Both the position numbers and the translations under genes were made by a program. 64,000 nt of DNA. Source: Paracoccaceae bacterium (GTDB taxonomy: Bacteria > Pseudomonadota > Alphaproteobacteria > Rhodobacterales > Rhodobacteraceae). The DNA is taken from assembly GCA_014872815.1 (NCBI GenBank), contig WKFK01000002.1, positions 62,001-126,000 of the forward strand. The letters are read 5' to 3'. Of this stretch, positions 19,745-29,918 are shown piece by piece; the stretch's first letter is position 1; each line of letters opens with the position of its first letter. Under the pieces are notes generated by a model that was not told the origin of the DNA, ran no database searches, and saw only the letters and a list, made by a program, of their open reading frames with translations.

Positions 19745-20161
19745 TCACACCGTAGGTATTCCGTTGTCTTCGCAGTTCGCGACAATGACTTCGGCGTCGA
19801 TTGTCTTGAGACCGCGGGGCAGCGCGGCGGAGATGGTGTAAACCGCATCTCCGGACCACAGGTCGCCCTGATTGTCTGTTGTTGTGCGCACATGCCGGGC
19901 AAAGCCAAAGCCGCGAATGAGCGCGTATTGTGCTGCGGCGCATTCTGCATAGGCATGGACGTCTCTTTCGTCCCGCGCGCCGGTCATGGCGACATGGAAG
20001 TTCACCAGATCGCCCTCGAGAAGACGCGTATCGACGCCTGCGTACTTTGGTTCAAACCCACCGCCCTCACGCGTCACATCCGCGCCGGGCTGCGGAGCGC
20101 AGGCCGACAGCCCGGCCAAAGTGGCCGAGGCAAACAGGATATGAGGGCGCGTACAGGTCAT
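19745..20161 (-). CDS. Putative lipoprotein between nuoG and nuoH
   Basis: A 138-residue protein with a lipoprotein signal: a hydrophobic stretch, then the lipobox LSAC with lipidated Cys21 (MTCTRPHILFASATLAGLSA precedes it). The mature domain is unrecognised and has two further Cys residues (AYAECAAA and VANCED). It lies 9 bp after nuoG and 7 bp before nuoH. It is one of several envelope-directed small proteins in this operon. Confidence 0.75.
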   Translation of the reverse strand: MTCTRPHILFASATLAGLSACAPQPGADVTREGGGFEPKYAGVDTRLLEGDLVNFHVAMTGARDERDVHAYAECAAAQYALIRGFGFARHVRTTTDNQGDLWSGDAVYTISAALPRGLKTIDAEVIVANCEDNGIPTV

Positions 20162-20170
20162 TCGATTGGC

Positions 20171-22183
20171 TTATTCCGCAGCGATTTTGGCGTTGGTGCG
20201 CGCTTTGGCGGCGGCAGAGAGTTCCGCCATCAGCGTGCTTGCACGTGCGATTGGGTTGGTTAGGTAGAAATCAGAGATGGTCGCCGGGAAGCGACCCTTT
20301 TTCAGCTCGATTGGGGTTATCGGCTGCCACTCGTTTTCCACGACCTGGTCGATCTGTTTCAGGTGCGGCACCGCAGCAACCAGCGCCTGACGCAGTTGCG
20401 CAAGGCTGTCATAGGCCAACGGAGCACCAAGCTCGGCGCTCAAGGCCCGCAGGATCGCCCAGTTTTCTTTGGCTTGGCCCGGTGCAAAACCGGCGCGCAT
20501 GGACAGTTGCGGGCGACCTTCGGTGTTCACAAACAAGCCGTTTTCTTCCGTGTAAGCCGCAGCGGGCAGGATAATGTCCGCACGGTGCGCACCACGATCT
20601 CCGTGGCTGCATTGATAGATCACTGTTGGGCCGTCGGCGATTTCCACCTCGTCCGCGCCCAAGTTGAAGACGACCTCCGCGCCGTCAAGCGCTTTGGTCA
20701 TGCCACCTTCGGTCACTGCCCCCACATCCAGAGCGCCAACGCGGGAGGCGGCGGTGTGCAGAACCAACATTTTGCCGCCCATCTTCTCGGTGGCTGCCAT
20801 ACACTGGCTAAGCACTGCCACGGCGTCACCTTCACCAAGTGCTCCTTGGCCTACAATAACGACAACTCCGTCTTGGGGCTCCGCACAGCTTGTCAACTGC
20901 GCCAAAGCTTCACGGCCGGCGCCAGCAACCGCATGATCGTAAGTCAAATCCATGTCGGCTTGACCAATTACGGTCACATTGGCGCCTTTGGTCCATGCTT
21001 TGCGGATGCGTGCGTTCAGAACAGGAGCCTCATCGCGCGGGTTGGTACCGATCAGGTAGATTTCTTTGGCGTTGTCGATGTCTTCAATGGAGGCGTTGCC
21101 CACATAAGCCGAACGGTTGTCCGCTGGCAGTGGCGCGCCGTTGGTGCGGCATTCGATAGAGCCTTCCAGCCCTTCAACCAACTGTTTGAGGGCGAAGACG
21201 GCCTCCGTTGGCGCCAGATCGCCAACCAGCGCAGCAACTTTTTTGCCTTTCATCGCTTCGGCAGCGGCGGACAGCGCCTCGCCCCAAGTAGCAGGCTTCA
21301 ACTTGCCATCCACGCGCACGTAAGGCTGATCCAAACGCTGGCGGCGCAAGCCATCCCAGACAAAACGGGTTTTGTCGGAAATCCACTCTTCGTTCACGCC
21401 ATCGTGGTTGCGTGGCAGAATGCGCATCACTTCGCGGCCCTTGGTGTCCACGCGGATGTTTGAGCCAAGCGCATCCATCACGTCGATGGTTTCAGTCTTG
21501 GACAGTTCCCACGGACGGGCGGTAAAGCTGTAAGGCTTGGAGGTCAGCGCGCCAACCGGGCACAGATCAATGATGTTGCCCTGCAGGTTGCTGTCCAGAG
21601 TCTGGTTCAGATAGCTGGTGATCTCTGCGTCTTCGCCACGGCCGGTTTGGCCCATCTGAGTGATGCCAGCCACCTCAGTGGTGAAACGCACACAGCGCGT
21701 GCAGGAAATACAACGGGTCATGGTCGTGGACACCAATGGACCAAGGTCCAAATCATCCACGGCACGTTTGGCTTCGTTGAAACGGTTTTCGCTGATGCCA
21801 TAGGCCATGGCCTGATCCTGAAGATCGCACTCGCCCCCCTGGTCGCAGATCGGGCAATCCAGCGGGTGGTTGATCAGCATGAATTCCATCACGCCTTCAC
21901 GCGCCTTTTTCACCATAGGCGAATTGGTTTTCACCACCGGCGGTTGCCCTTCAGGGCCAGGACGCAGATCGCGCACTTGCATGGCGCAAGAGGCAGCTGG
22001 CTTTGGCGGGCCGCCCACGACCTCGACAAGACACATGCGGCAGTTGCCAGCGATCGAGAGGCGCTCGTGGTAGCAGAAGCGCGGGATTTCCACGCCTGCT
22101 TCTTCGCAGGCCTGGATCAGGGTCATTGCGCCCTCTACCTCGACTTCGGTCTCGTCGATGATGATCTTGCGGAGGTCAGACAT
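20171..22183 (-). CDS. nuoG: NADH-quinone oxidoreductase subunit G
   Basis: A 670-residue iron-sulfur subunit. The N-terminal [2Fe-2S] ferredoxin domain shows [15 protein letters not shown]. The His/Cys-ligated [4Fe-4S] cluster follows ([17 protein letters not shown]), then [10 protein letters not shown] for the next cluster. A degenerate molybdopterin-oxidoreductase-like domain forms the rest. The length is in the alphaproteobacterial range, shorter than the E. coli protein. Confidence 0.96.
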   Translation of the reverse strand: MSDLRKIIIDETEVEVEGAMTLIQACEEAGVEIPRFCYHERLSIAGNCRMCLVEVVGGPPKPAASCAMQVRDLRPGPEGQPPVVKTNSPMVKKAREGVMEFMLINHPLDCPICDQGGECDLQDQAMAYGISENRFNEAKRAVDDLDLGPLVSTTMTRCISCTRCVRFTTEVAGITQMGQTGRGEDAEITSYLNQTLDSNLQGNIIDLCPVGALTSKPYSFTARPWELSKTETIDVMDALGSNIRVDTKGREVMRILPRNHDGVNEEWISDKTRFVWDGLRRQRLDQPYVRVDGKLKPATWGEALSAAAEAMKGKKVAALVGDLAPTEAVFALKQLVEGLEGSIECRTNGAPLPADNRSAYVGNASIEDIDNAKEIYLIGTNPRDEAPVLNARIRKAWTKGANVTVIGQADMDLTYDHAVAGAGREALAQLTSCAEPQDGVVVIVGQGALGEGDAVAVLSQCMAATEKMGGKMLVLHTAASRVGALDVGAVTEGGMTKALDGAEVVFNLGADEVEIADGPTVIYQCSHGDRGAHRADIILPAAAYTEENGLFVNTEGRPQLSMRAGFAPGQAKENWAILRALSAELGAPLAYDSLAQLRQALVAAVPHLKQIDQVVENEWQPITPIELKKGRFPATISDFYLTNPIARASTLMAELSAAAKARTNAKIAAE

Positions 22184-22186
22184 CGC

Positions 22187-22591
22187 TTATTTCGCCCTCA
22201 AATACACGCCGATCGCGCTGTTTCTTTCGATTTCTGCACGTCCAAGCGCGCAGACAGATTCCTGGTTGTCCAAAGACACACCTTTGTGCTTGAGATAGGC
22301 CTCGCCGCGCTGACGCATACGCTCTTTCTCTTCATCAGATTTGATGAAAGCCTTGATCTCATCGTCGCTGTAGCCAAGCTTGCGCGCTTTGCGGATCAAA
22401 CCCCAACCATCTGCCACGCCTTTGAGTTTGCGGGGCTCCAAGGTGTCGCAGTTTTCGCTGAGTTCATAAGCCACCAACGCCCAATACAGGGGATCGTTGA
22501 TTTCCTTCACCTCACGCAGAGGCGGCTTGGCGACAGCCGCGCTGCTTAACACCAGCGTTGCGGCCACAAAAACAGATGTCAGACGGATCAT
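22187..22591 (-). CDS. DUF5333-like secreted protein
   Basis: A 134-residue protein with an N-terminal signal peptide (MIRLTSVFVAATLVLSSAAV). The mature helical domain (VKEINDPLYWALVAYELSEN) has two Cys residues. It resembles the DUF5333 family, which I associate with the nuo operon of Rhodobacterales; that family assignment is from memory and unverified. It lies 3 bp upstream of nuoG. Its function is unknown. Confidence 0.75.
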   Translation of the reverse strand: MIRLTSVFVAATLVLSSAAVAKPPLREVKEINDPLYWALVAYELSENCDTLEPRKLKGVADGWGLIRKARKLGYSDDEIKAFIKSDEEKERMRQRGEAYLKHKGVSLDNQESVCALGRAEIERNSAIGVYLRAK

Positions 22592-22694
22592 TTGCTCACT
22601 CCTTTAGCAACGGCAAAGCCACCCTTTGCCAAGGAGGACAGAGGCAGACACCCCTGTGATAGGCAATAACACCCAGGATATGTCGGATAACCGA

Positions 22695-23087
22695 TCACGG
22701 ACGGCAGTATCCCTCGAGCCTGATTTTGTCATCCACTGGGATGATGGTTTCCGTTTCAGGACCAATCACCCAATCCATTTTGGACGTCCCATATTCTTTG
22801 ATGCAGTACTTCACCGCCTCATAGCCCCCAGCCTGGCGCGCACCATCCAAACTTTGAGTGGCGCGCGAGACGACCACCTCAAAATGGTCCCGCTCATCTT
22901 TGGAGACCTGTTTCGCTTTCGCCTTGTACTGGAAACCATCAAAGGTAATCCGTTCGCGCTTGCTCTTGAAGCTCGCACGCCAGTTGTCGCCACAAGCCGA
23001 AAGTGCCGTGGTCGCAATGAGCAACCCGGTGATGATGGCTGGCGTCTTCCGCTGGCATGAGATCTTCAAGTCAAGCATTCTTCGCAC
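22695..23087 (-). CDS. Putative lipoprotein downstream of nuoF
   Basis: A 130-residue protein with a hydrophobic segment and lipobox LSAC (lipidated Cys32), then a mature domain ending in GYCRP with two further Cys residues. The GTG start directly abuts the nuoF stop; an ATG three codons later is also possible, and neither has ideal Shine-Dalgarno spacing. No family recognised with confidence. It is followed by about 100 bp before the DUF5333-like gene. Confidence 0.7.
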   Translation of the reverse strand: MRRMLDLKISCQRKTPAIITGLLIATTALSACGDNWRASFKSKRERITFDGFQYKAKAKQVSKDERDHFEVVVSRATQSLDGARQAGGYEAVKYCIKEYGTSKMDWVIGPETETIIPVDDKIRLEGYCRP

Positions 23088-24386
23088 TTACTCCGCGGCA
23101 AAGGCGCCCATGCGCCCAGTTTGGTTGGCTTTGATGCGGTCTTCGATTTCTTCGCGGAAGTTGCGAATAAGACCCTGAATGGGCCATGCCGCCGCATCAC
23201 CCAGCGCACAGATGGTGTGGCCTTCGACCTGTTTGGTGACATCCCACAACATATCGATCTCTTCGATCTCAGCTTCGCCGCGTACCAGACGATCCATAAC
23301 ACGCATCATCCAGCCGGTGCCTTCACGGCAAGGCGTGCACTGGCCACAGCTTTCATGCTTGTAGAATTTGGATAGACGCCAGATCGCTTTGATGATGTCG
23401 GTCTGTTTGTCCATGACAATCACAGCGGCAGTGCCAAGGCCAGAACCAAGATCGTTGCGCAAGTAGTCAAAGTCCATAATCGCGTCGCGCATGTTCTCAC
23501 CACGCACACATGGCACGGAAGACCCGCCCGGAATCACCGCCAAAAGGTTGTCCCAACCGCCGCGGATGCCGCCGCAGTGTTTTTCGATCAGTTCCTCAAA
23601 GGAGATAGACATTTCCTCTTCAACCACACATGGGTTGTTCACGTGACCGGAAATGCCAAAGAGCTTGGTGCCCGCGTTGTTTGGACGGCCAAAGCCAGCA
23701 AACCACTCACCGCCGCGCCGCAGAATGGTCGGCACAACAGCAATCGACTCCACGTTGTTCACCGTGGTCGGGCAGCCATAGAGACCCGCCCCTGCCGGGA
23801 ACGGCGGCTTCATGCGCGGCATGCCCTTTTTGCCTTCCAGGCTTTCAAGCAGCGCGGTTTCTTCGCCGCAGATATAGGCGCCAGCCCCGTGGTGCAGGAA
23901 GAGATCAAAGTCCCAGCCAGACCCAGCCGCGTTTTTGCCCAGAAGACCTGCGTCATAGGCTTCATCGATGGCAGCTTGAAGCGCTTCGCGCTCACGGATG
24001 TACTCACCACGGATGTAAATGTAGCAAGTGTGCGCGTTCATCGCGAATGAGGCAATCAAGGCCCCTTCGATCAGCGTATGCGGATCGTGGCGCATGATTT
24101 CGCGGTCTTTACAGGTGCCAGGCTCGGATTCATCGGCGTTGATCACCAGATACGCCGGGCGACCATCGCTTTCCTTCGGCATGAAGGACCACTTCAAACC
24201 GGTAGGGAAACCCGCGCCGCCGCGCCCGCGCAGGCCGGAGGCCTTCATGGTGTCGATGATCGCATCCCGCCCTTGCTGGATCAGCTTGGCGGTGCCATCC
24301 CAATGACCGCGCGCTTTTGCGCCCGCCAATGTACGGTCATGCATGCCGTAGAGGTTGGTAAAGATACGGTCTTGATCTTTGAGCAT
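23088..24386 (-). CDS. nuoF: NADH-quinone oxidoreductase subunit F
   Basis: A 432-residue flavoprotein that oxidises NADH. The NADH/FMN site [17 protein letters not shown] is near residue 54. The [4Fe-4S] N3 motif [16 protein letters not shown] is near residue 345, with the later conserved Cys in [11 protein letters not shown]. The length matches the family. It lies 4 bp after a small DUF5337-like gene. Confidence 0.97.
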   Translation of the reverse strand: MLKDQDRIFTNLYGMHDRTLAGAKARGHWDGTAKLIQQGRDAIIDTMKASGLRGRGGAGFPTGLKWSFMPKESDGRPAYLVINADESEPGTCKDREIMRHDPHTLIEGALIASFAMNAHTCYIYIRGEYIREREALQAAIDEAYDAGLLGKNAAGSGWDFDLFLHHGAGAYICGEETALLESLEGKKGMPRMKPPFPAGAGLYGCPTTVNNVESIAVVPTILRRGGEWFAGFGRPNNAGTKLFGISGHVNNPCVVEEEMSISFEELIEKHCGGIRGGWDNLLAVIPGGSSVPCVRGENMRDAIMDFDYLRNDLGSGLGTAAVIVMDKQTDIIKAIWRLSKFYKHESCGQCTPCREGTGWMMRVMDRLVRGEAEIEEIDMLWDVTKQVEGHTICALGDAAAWPIQGLIRNFREEIEDRIKANQTGRMGAFAAE

Positions 24387-24390
24387 CCCG

Positions 24391-24618
24391 TTACCCTTTA
24401 TCTGCCTGACGCGCGCGCCAAATTCTAAAAATCAGCACAAAGGCGAACACGAAGCCCGCCAAGGCTATCAGATCGAGAAGAGCGCGCGTCCGTTGCGGCA
24501 GCGCCAACCACTCCCCAATCAAAATGGCCGCAATCCAGAACAGTCCTGTGCCCGCGATCACAAGCGCCGCGGTGCGGCCTTGTTTGGCAGTGTCCGGTGT
24601 CTGGTTGTTGGCCTGCAT
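24391..24618 (-). CDS. DUF5337-like small membrane protein
   Basis: A 75-residue protein with two hydrophobic segments ([20 protein letters not shown] and [20 protein letters not shown]) and a short basic C-terminus. It resembles the DUF5337 family known to me from Rhodobacterales; unverified here. It lies between nuoE (3-bp gap) and nuoF (4-bp gap). A role in complex I assembly or membrane anchoring would be inference only. Confidence 0.75.
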   Translation of the reverse strand: MQANNQTPDTAKQGRTAALVIAGTGLFWIAAILIGEWLALPQRTRALLDLIALAGFVFAFVLIFRIWRARQADKG

Positions 24619-24621
24619 CGC

Positions 24622-25743
24622 TTAGTCCTCGTAGACGTCGCCTTTGGCGACTTTCTTGGAGAACTCGGTTTCTTCGCCAGCGGCCAAAAGCTTGGCCTGA
24701 TCGACCCAGCCATCACGCTCGATACGACCTTTGAACGACAGTTTGTCATCCATGTCCGCGATATCTTCTGCGTTCCAAGCCGCGATCTGTGCAAAGGATG
24801 TCACGCCGTTGTCGTGCAACTTCTTCTCCAGCGCCGGGCCAACGCCCTTGAGCTTTTTCAGGTCGTCGGCGCCGCTTTCGACGGGGGCTTTCTTAGCAGC
24901 AGGCTTCTTTGCCTTTGGCTTTTCAGTCTTGGTCTCAGCCTTTTTGGCCTCTTCAGCCTGCTTCACGGCCGGTTTCGGCGTGGGGGCGGGCTTTGGTGGC
25001 TGACCTTCGGCGGCGCGGCCTGCAACCACGCCGTCTTTGCCAACCCAAGGCGTAAGGATGGGCACTTCGGTGCCATCAATGCGCTTGATGGTGTCGCCGA
25101 TGTCCGTCGCGAGTTGCGCGGAGGCATTGTACTGCGTCTTGCCGCTGTCGTATTCGGTTAGGCTAGTAAGGCCAGACAGAGGCTCGGAGGCATAGCGCCC
25201 GTTCTGTGGACCCGGCGTTGGCACCTTGCCAGCGGCCATCTCGTCCAACATTTTGGCAAAACCGTCTGCGGTCAGGTCCTCGTAGTAATCTTTGCCGATC
25301 TGGGCCATGGGCGCGTTGGTACAGGCCCCGAGGCATTCGACCTCTTCCCAAGAGAATTTGCCGTCCGCGCTCAGCTGATGCGGTTTATTGGCTATTTTCT
25401 CTTTGCAAACCGCAATCAGATCCTCGGCGCCGCATATCATGCAGGAGGTGGTGCCGCAAATCTGGATATGGGCCACCGAGCCGACCGGCTGCAATTGGAA
25501 CATGAAGTAGAAAGACGCCACTTCCAGCACACGGATGTAGGCCATGTCGAGCATGTCAGCGACAGCTTCAATCGCAGGCTTGGACAGCCAGCCTTCTTGT
25601 TCCTGCGCGCGCCACAAAAGTGGAATAACCGCAGAGGCCTGACGGCCCTCAGGATATTTCGTGATCTGAGCCTCGGCCCAGGTCTGGTTTGCCTCGGTGA
25701 AAGCAAAGCTTTCCGGCTGTTCGTGATACAAACGACGGAGCAT
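24622..25743 (-). CDS. nuoE: NADH-quinone oxidoreductase subunit E with C-terminal extension
   Basis: A 373-residue protein, about twice the usual NuoE length. The N-terminal 200 residues are the standard thioredoxin-like [2Fe-2S] domain (CGTTSCMIC and CLGACTNAP). A Lys/Ala/Pro-rich linker follows (about 250-290). The C-terminus is a helix-hairpin-helix-like domain ([20 protein letters not shown]) of the type seen in some ribosomal and nucleic-acid-binding proteins. The linker and the domain are in frame without a stop. The start overlaps the preceding gene by one base. Confidence 0.95.
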   Translation of the reverse strand: MLRRLYHEQPESFAFTEANQTWAEAQITKYPEGRQASAVIPLLWRAQEQEGWLSKPAIEAVADMLDMAYIRVLEVASFYFMFQLQPVGSVAHIQICGTTSCMICGAEDLIAVCKEKIANKPHQLSADGKFSWEEVECLGACTNAPMAQIGKDYYEDLTADGFAKMLDEMAAGKVPTPGPQNGRYASEPLSGLTSLTEYDSGKTQYNASAQLATDIGDTIKRIDGTEVPILTPWVGKDGVVAGRAAEGQPPKPAPTPKPAVKQAEEAKKAETKTEKPKAKKPAAKKAPVESGADDLKKLKGVGPALEKKLHDNGVTSFAQIAAWNAEDIADMDDKLSFKGRIERDGWVDQAKLLAAGEETEFSKKVAKGDVYED

Positions 25744-26009
25744 TAGTTTTCGAACTCCTCAAACGGAATGCAGGTCGCGGAGACCGCGTCCTCCGGAATG
25801 TCTTTGCCCTGTTCTTGCGCGTCAAACGCAGCGTCAGTGACGTTCATACGGCAGATAAACCCGCCGTCATCTGTCTCTACAAGCACGACGTTTTCACGGA
25901 TGTTTAGGTAGCCGTTGGAAGTGGCAATCATTTCCGGAAAAGAGGTCTCTGCCCAAGCAGGTGCGGCCAGCGACAAGAGAGTAGCTGCAACAATAGCGTG
26001 TGATTTCAT
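25743..26009 (-). CDS. Small secreted hypothetical protein between nuoD and nuoE
   Basis: An 88-residue protein with a signal peptide ([20 protein letters not shown], cleavage after AWA) and a mature acidic domain of about 68 residues with two Cys residues (FICRM and SATCIP) that could form a disulfide. No family recognised. It overlaps nuoD by 4 bp and nuoE by 1 bp, so it is translationally coupled to complex I genes. Confidence 0.75.
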   Translation of the reverse strand: MKSHAIVAATLLSLAAPAWAETSFPEMIATSNGYLNIRENVVLVETDDGGFICRMNVTDAAFDAQEQGKDIPEDAVSATCIPFEEFEN

Positions 26010-27232
26010 CGGTCGATCTCCCCGAACACGATGTCCATGGTGCCAATGATGGCCGCTACGTCGGCGAGTTGGTGCCCCGTTGCGATGTGGTCCATCGCTT
26101 GCAGGTGCAGGTAGCCCGGCGCGCGCAGTTTGGCGCGGTATGGCTTGTTGGTGCCATCGGCAACCATGTAGACGCCAAACTCGCCTTTGGGCGCTTCAAC
26201 AGCGGCGTACACTTCGCCGGCTGGCACGTGGAAACCTTCCGTGTAAAGCTTGAAGTGGTGGATCAGGCTTTCCATCGAAGTTTTCATGTCGCCACGCTTG
26301 GGCGGGGTCAGTTTGCCGCGAGACAGCACGTCGCCAGTGGCTTCGCGCAGTTTCACAATCGCCTGACGCATGATCGACACCGACTGGCGCATTTCTTCCA
26401 TGCGCATGAGGTAACGGTCATAGCAGTCGCCGTTTTTGCCGACGGGGATCTGGAACTCAAACTCGTCGTAGCACTCGTATGGCTGCGCGCGGCGCAGGTC
26501 CCATGCGAGGCCAGCCGAGCGCGCCATCACGCCAGACATGCCGAACTGCAGCACTTCTTCTTCGTTCACGACGCCGATGTCGACGTTACGCTGTTTGAAA
26601 ACGCGGTTTTCGGTCAGCAAGCCGTCAATATCGTCGATGACTTCCGGGAACTCAATGGCCCATTCTTCGATGTCATCCACCAACTGATCCGGCAGATCCT
26701 GGTGCACACCGCCGGGGCGGAAGTAGTTGGCGTGCAGACGCGCACCACAGGCACGTTCATAAAACACCATCAGCTTCTCGCGCTCTTCAAAGCCCCACAG
26801 CGGCGGGGTGAGCGCGCCAACGTCCATCGCCTGTGTGGTGATGTTCATCAGGTGGTTCAGAATGCGGCCGATTTCGCAGAACAGCACACGGATGAGTTGC
26901 GCGCGACGCGGCACTTCGGTGCCGGTCAGCTTCTCAATCGCCAAGCACCATGCGTGTTCCTGGTTCATCGGCGCCACGTAGTCGAGGCGGTCGAGATACG
27001 GCAGGTTTTGCAGGTAGGTGCGGCTTTCCATCAGTTTTTCGGTGCCACGGTGCAAGAGGCCAACGTGCGGGTCGCAGCGTTCGACGATCTCGCCGTCCAG
27101 CTCAAGCACCAGACGCAGCACGCCATGGGCCGCAGGGTGTTGTGGACCGAAGTTGATGTTGAAATTGCGGATCTGCTGTTCACCGCTCAACGCATCCACG
27201 CTGCCGTCGTCAAATTTGGAGCCGTCCATCAT
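26006..27232 (-). CDS. nuoD: NADH-quinone oxidoreductase subunit D
   Basis: A 408-residue 49-kDa-type subunit that, with NuoB, forms the quinone-reduction site. Recognised from [58 protein letters not shown], and the C-terminal DIVFGEIDR. The first of two adjacent ATGs was chosen; it gives a 4-bp overlap with nuoC. Confidence 0.97.
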   Translation of the reverse strand: MMDGSKFDDGSVDALSGEQQIRNFNINFGPQHPAAHGVLRLVLELDGEIVERCDPHVGLLHRGTEKLMESRTYLQNLPYLDRLDYVAPMNQEHAWCLAIEKLTGTEVPRRAQLIRVLFCEIGRILNHLMNITTQAMDVGALTPPLWGFEEREKLMVFYERACGARLHANYFRPGGVHQDLPDQLVDDIEEWAIEFPEVIDDIDGLLTENRVFKQRNVDIGVVNEEEVLQFGMSGVMARSAGLAWDLRRAQPYECYDEFEFQIPVGKNGDCYDRYLMRMEEMRQSVSIMRQAIVKLREATGDVLSRGKLTPPKRGDMKTSMESLIHHFKLYTEGFHVPAGEVYAAVEAPKGEFGVYMVADGTNKPYRAKLRAPGYLHLQAMDHIATGHQLADVAAIIGTMDIVFGEIDR

Positions 27233-27834
27233 TTCGCGTCCCCTTTCTCGTCACCGGGCAGAATGTAGTTGGCCCCTTCCCATGGCGACATGAAATCAAA
27301 CTGGCGGTAGTCCTGTGTCAGCTGCACAGGCTCATAGACCACGCGTTTTTGTACTTCGTCGTACCGGACTTCGGTGTACCCGGTGGTTGGGAAGTCCTTG
27401 CGCAGCGGGTGGCCGCGGAAGCCGTAGTCCGTCAGCAGGCGGCGCAGGTCCGGGTGGTCGGAGAAGATGATGCCAAACATGTCGAAGACTTCACGCTCGA
27501 ACCAATTGGCCGATGGGTGCACCGGCACAATGGAGGGCACCATTTCATCTTCACGCACCGACACGCGCAAACGCACGCGTTGGTTCTGATACATGCTCAG
27601 GAAGTGATAAACGACGTCAAAGCGCTTAGACCTCTCCGGATAATCCACGGCGGTCACGTCCACGAGGGTGGAGAAGCGGCAGGTTGGGTCGTTGCGCAGG
27701 AACTCTACGAACGGCGCGATGTTGGCGGGCGTGACGTTGATGGTCAGCTCGTCAAAGGCCACGTCCCAGCCCAGCACGCAGTCCGGGCGCTTGAGTTCGA
27801 TGTGGGCGCCAAGTTCTTTCAGGGCTTCGGTCAT
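27229..27834 (-). CDS. nuoC: NADH-quinone oxidoreductase subunit C
   Basis: A 201-residue 30-kDa-type peripheral-arm subunit. Diagnostic motifs are [40 protein letters not shown], and [19 protein letters not shown]. It is separate from NuoD, unlike the fused NuoCD of enterobacteria. It overlaps nuoB and nuoD by 4 bp each. Confidence 0.97.
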   Translation of the reverse strand: MTEALKELGAHIELKRPDCVLGWDVAFDELTINVTPANIAPFVEFLRNDPTCRFSTLVDVTAVDYPERSKRFDVVYHFLSMYQNQRVRLRVSVREDEMVPSIVPVHPSANWFEREVFDMFGIIFSDHPDLRRLLTDYGFRGHPLRKDFPTTGYTEVRYDEVQKRVVYEPVQLTQDYRQFDFMSPWEGANYILPGDEKGDAK

Positions 27835-28364
27835 CGTTCAATGGTCCCCGTGCGGCGAATTTTGCGTTGCAGCTGCAACAGGCCATAAAGCAGTGCTTCT
27901 GCGGTGGGCGGGCAGCCCGGGACATAGATGTCGACCGGTACGATACGGTCACAGCCGCGCACAACGGAATAGCTGTAGTGGTAGTAACCGCCACCATTGG
28001 CGCAGGAGCCCATGGAGATCACATAACGCGGCTCTGGCATCTGGTCGTAAACCTTGCGCAGCGCAGGCGCCATTTTGTTGGTCAGGGTACCCGCCACGAT
28101 CATCACATCAGACTGACGTGGGGATGCGCGCGGCGCGATGCCAAAGCGCTCTGCGTCGTAGCGCGGCATGGAAGTGTGCATCATTTCAACCGCGCAGCAG
28201 GCCAGACCAAAGGTCATCCAGTGCAAAGAGCCAGTCCGGCCCCAGTTGATCAGGTCTTCGGCGTTGGTCAGCAGGAAGCCTTTGTCCTGCAGCTCGGAAT
28301 TCAGCGCCTGGGTGACAACTTCCTTGTCCACACCGGCGGTGTTTGCGCCCGTCATCACTCCCAT
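27831..28364 (-). CDS. nuoB: NADH-quinone oxidoreductase subunit B
   Basis: A 177-residue subunit carrying the terminal [4Fe-4S] cluster N2. The cluster ligands lie in [32 protein letters not shown] and [14 protein letters not shown]. The ATG giving [11 protein letters not shown] was chosen because GGGAG lies 7 nt upstream inside nuoA; alternatives are seven codons upstream or three codons downstream. It overlaps the nuoA end by about 10 bp. Confidence 0.97.
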   Translation of the reverse strand: MGVMTGANTAGVDKEVVTQALNSELQDKGFLLTNAEDLINWGRTGSLHWMTFGLACCAVEMMHTSMPRYDAERFGIAPRASPRQSDVMIVAGTLTNKMAPALRKVYDQMPEPRYVISMGSCANGGGYYHYSYSVVRGCDRIVPVDIYVPGCPPTAEALLYGLLQLQRKIRRTGTIER

Positions 28365-28720
28365 TCCAGAGCTCCCTTCTTCCATTCATAGGCAAAGCCA
28401 ATGGTAAGTACGGCGAGGAACACCATCATGGACCAAAAACCGACCATCGAGACGTCCTTGAAAGCCACGGCCCATGGGAACAGGAAGGCAATCTCCAGAT
28501 CGAAGATGATGAAAAGAATCGAAACGAGGTAGAACCGAACGTCAAATTTCATACGCGCGTCATCAAATGCGTTGAAACCACATTCATACGCAGAGACCTT
28601 CTCAGGATCAGGCTTGCGTACGGCCAAGACAACGGCTGCGAGAATGAAAACAAGACCGAGACCGATGGCAACGGCAGCGAAGATGAGGATGGGAAAGTAT
28701 TCCCGAAGCATCTCTTCCAA
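28355..28720 (-). CDS. nuoA: NADH-quinone oxidoreductase subunit A
   Basis: A 121-residue three-helix membrane subunit of complex I. Recognised from [40 protein letters not shown]. The start is a TTG (giving [10 protein letters not shown]), preferred because GGAG stands 6 nt upstream; an ATG three codons downstream has poor spacing. It is the first gene of the operon. Confidence 0.95.
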   Translation of the reverse strand: MEEMLREYFPILIFAAVAIGLGLVFILAAVVLAVRKPDPEKVSAYECGFNAFDDARMKFDVRFYLVSILFIIFDLEIAFLFPWAVAFKDVSMVGFWSMMVFLAVLTIGFAYEWKKGALEWE

Positions 28721-29121
28721 GGGTAGCTCCTTTCATGCACGCCAGCACGGTGCAGTCAGATGGCTGTATAGACTCCCTGCGGGGTTTACCCCTGCCCCAT
28801 GGCGGGGTCAATATTTAGCGCAAGTTTTGAGCGAGACGTGACATTGGTGTTTTTGAAGCAAATTCAAAAACTTAAATGGTTTTCACATCTATGTGCGGCA
28901 TTAAGCCGGTGTCATTTTTTCCCGGCCACCTCTTGAAACAGGACAAATTGACCCGTTGATTCCGCACGCCGTGGAAATCCTATGAAATCACTTGGGAACA
29001 AGCGCCCCTACAGCGACTGGATCAGCAACCAGTAAGGATCACAAAAATCGTGATCTATCTGTTATTTAGAGGTTAACGGCCTTGAAGGCGCACAGACGTC
29101 TTCACAGGGAAGACCTCAACG
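28721..29121. other. Intergenic region between liu and nuo operons
   Basis: A stretch of about 400 bp without a supported gene. It holds the tentative nuo promoter, an inverted repeat GATCAC-7 nt-GTGATC (29037-29055), and a small hairpin GTCTTC-5 nt-GAAGAC (29098-29114) just beyond the enoyl-CoA hydratase stop that could act as a weak terminator. A 45-codon ATG frame on the plus strand near 28798 has no ribosome binding site and was not called. The middle is AT-richer than the flanks, as expected of a promoter region. Confidence 0.6.
28783..28811 (-). promoter_or_regulatory. Candidate promoter of the nuo operon
   Basis: On the minus strand TTGACC (28806-28811) and TAAACC (28783-28788) are spaced by 17 bp, about 60 bp upstream of the nuoA start codon. 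The -10 is weak, so this is tentative; other -10-like sequences occur nearby. Confidence 0.3.
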
Positions 29122-29907
29122 TCAAGATACCCAAGATGGCTTTTGCTTTGCAAAGAAAGCGCCAATACCATCCTTGGCCTCTGGCCCGTCCCAACACGCG
29201 ACGAGTTCGCCAATGGTGTGGTCGATCACGTCATCGTCAATCCTTGGCCCCAACGCCCGAGCAAGCGCTTTGGCCCGAGCCACGGCTTGTGGAGCGCAAG
29301 CCAAATACGGTGTAACTTCCGCCTCTACCGCAGCGTCCAGGTCCTCGGCAGGCACTGCTTCCGCCAAGAGACCCAAAGTGACCGCTTCTGGCGCTTTGAA
29401 CAGGCGGGCCGACATAAACACACGACGCGCCATGGCCTCGCCCATACGCGACAAAACGTAAGGGCCAATGGTGGCCGGGATCAAACCCAGTTTGGTTTCG
29501 GTCAACCCCATGGTCAGGCTGTCTACACCAACAGCTACATCACAAACGCTGGCCATGCCAACGCCGCCTCCAAAGGCATTGCCTTGCAACTTGCCAATCA
29601 GAGGCTTGGGCATGGTGTTCAGCGCGTGCAACGCCTCGGCCAGCTTACGTGCCTCTACAAAACGCGTGTCCGGGTCAGCTGCCATCTGCGCCTGCATCCA
29701 ACCGAGGTCGCCTCCGGCACAGAAGCTCTTACCCGCACCGGTCAGCACAACCACACGCACAGCGTCATCCGCGCCCAGCGCCTCTGCGGCCTGTTTGAGC
29801 TCGACAATCATTTGCCCGGACATCGCGTTGTGCTTTTCCGGGCGGTTCAGAGTGAGCGTGGCAACACCGCGGTCATCGGTGGTGATGGCGAGGGTTTCGT
29901 ATGTCAT
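29122..29907 (-). CDS. liuC: Enoyl-CoA hydratase (probable methylglutaconyl-CoA hydratase)
   Basis: A 261-residue crotonase-fold enzyme. The oxyanion-hole and CoA-binding segments are visible: GAGKSFCAGGDLGWMQ and KLQGNAFGGGVGMASVCDVA. The position at the end of a leucine-degradation operon, 11 bp after HMG-CoA lyase, indicates hydration of 3-methylglutaconyl-CoA to HMG-CoA. The ATG giving MTYETLAITT was chosen because AGAGGAAATAG precedes it. Substrate assignment is from context; the family alone gives only enoyl-CoA hydratase/isomerase. Confidence 0.88.
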   Translation of the reverse strand: MTYETLAITTDDRGVATLTLNRPEKHNAMSGQMIVELKQAAEALGADDAVRVVVLTGAGKSFCAGGDLGWMQAQMAADPDTRFVEARKLAEALHALNTMPKPLIGKLQGNAFGGGVGMASVCDVAVGVDSLTMGLTETKLGLIPATIGPYVLSRMGEAMARRVFMSARLFKAPEAVTLGLLAEAVPAEDLDAAVEAEVTPYLACAPQAVARAKALARALGPRIDDDVIDHTIGELVACWDGPEAKDGIGAFFAKQKPSWVS

Positions 29908-29918
29908 TCTATTTCCTC

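Noticed and set aside
28798-28935. A 45-codon plus-strand frame in the liu-nuo intergenic region
   Set aside because: No ribosome binding site and no recognisable protein features.
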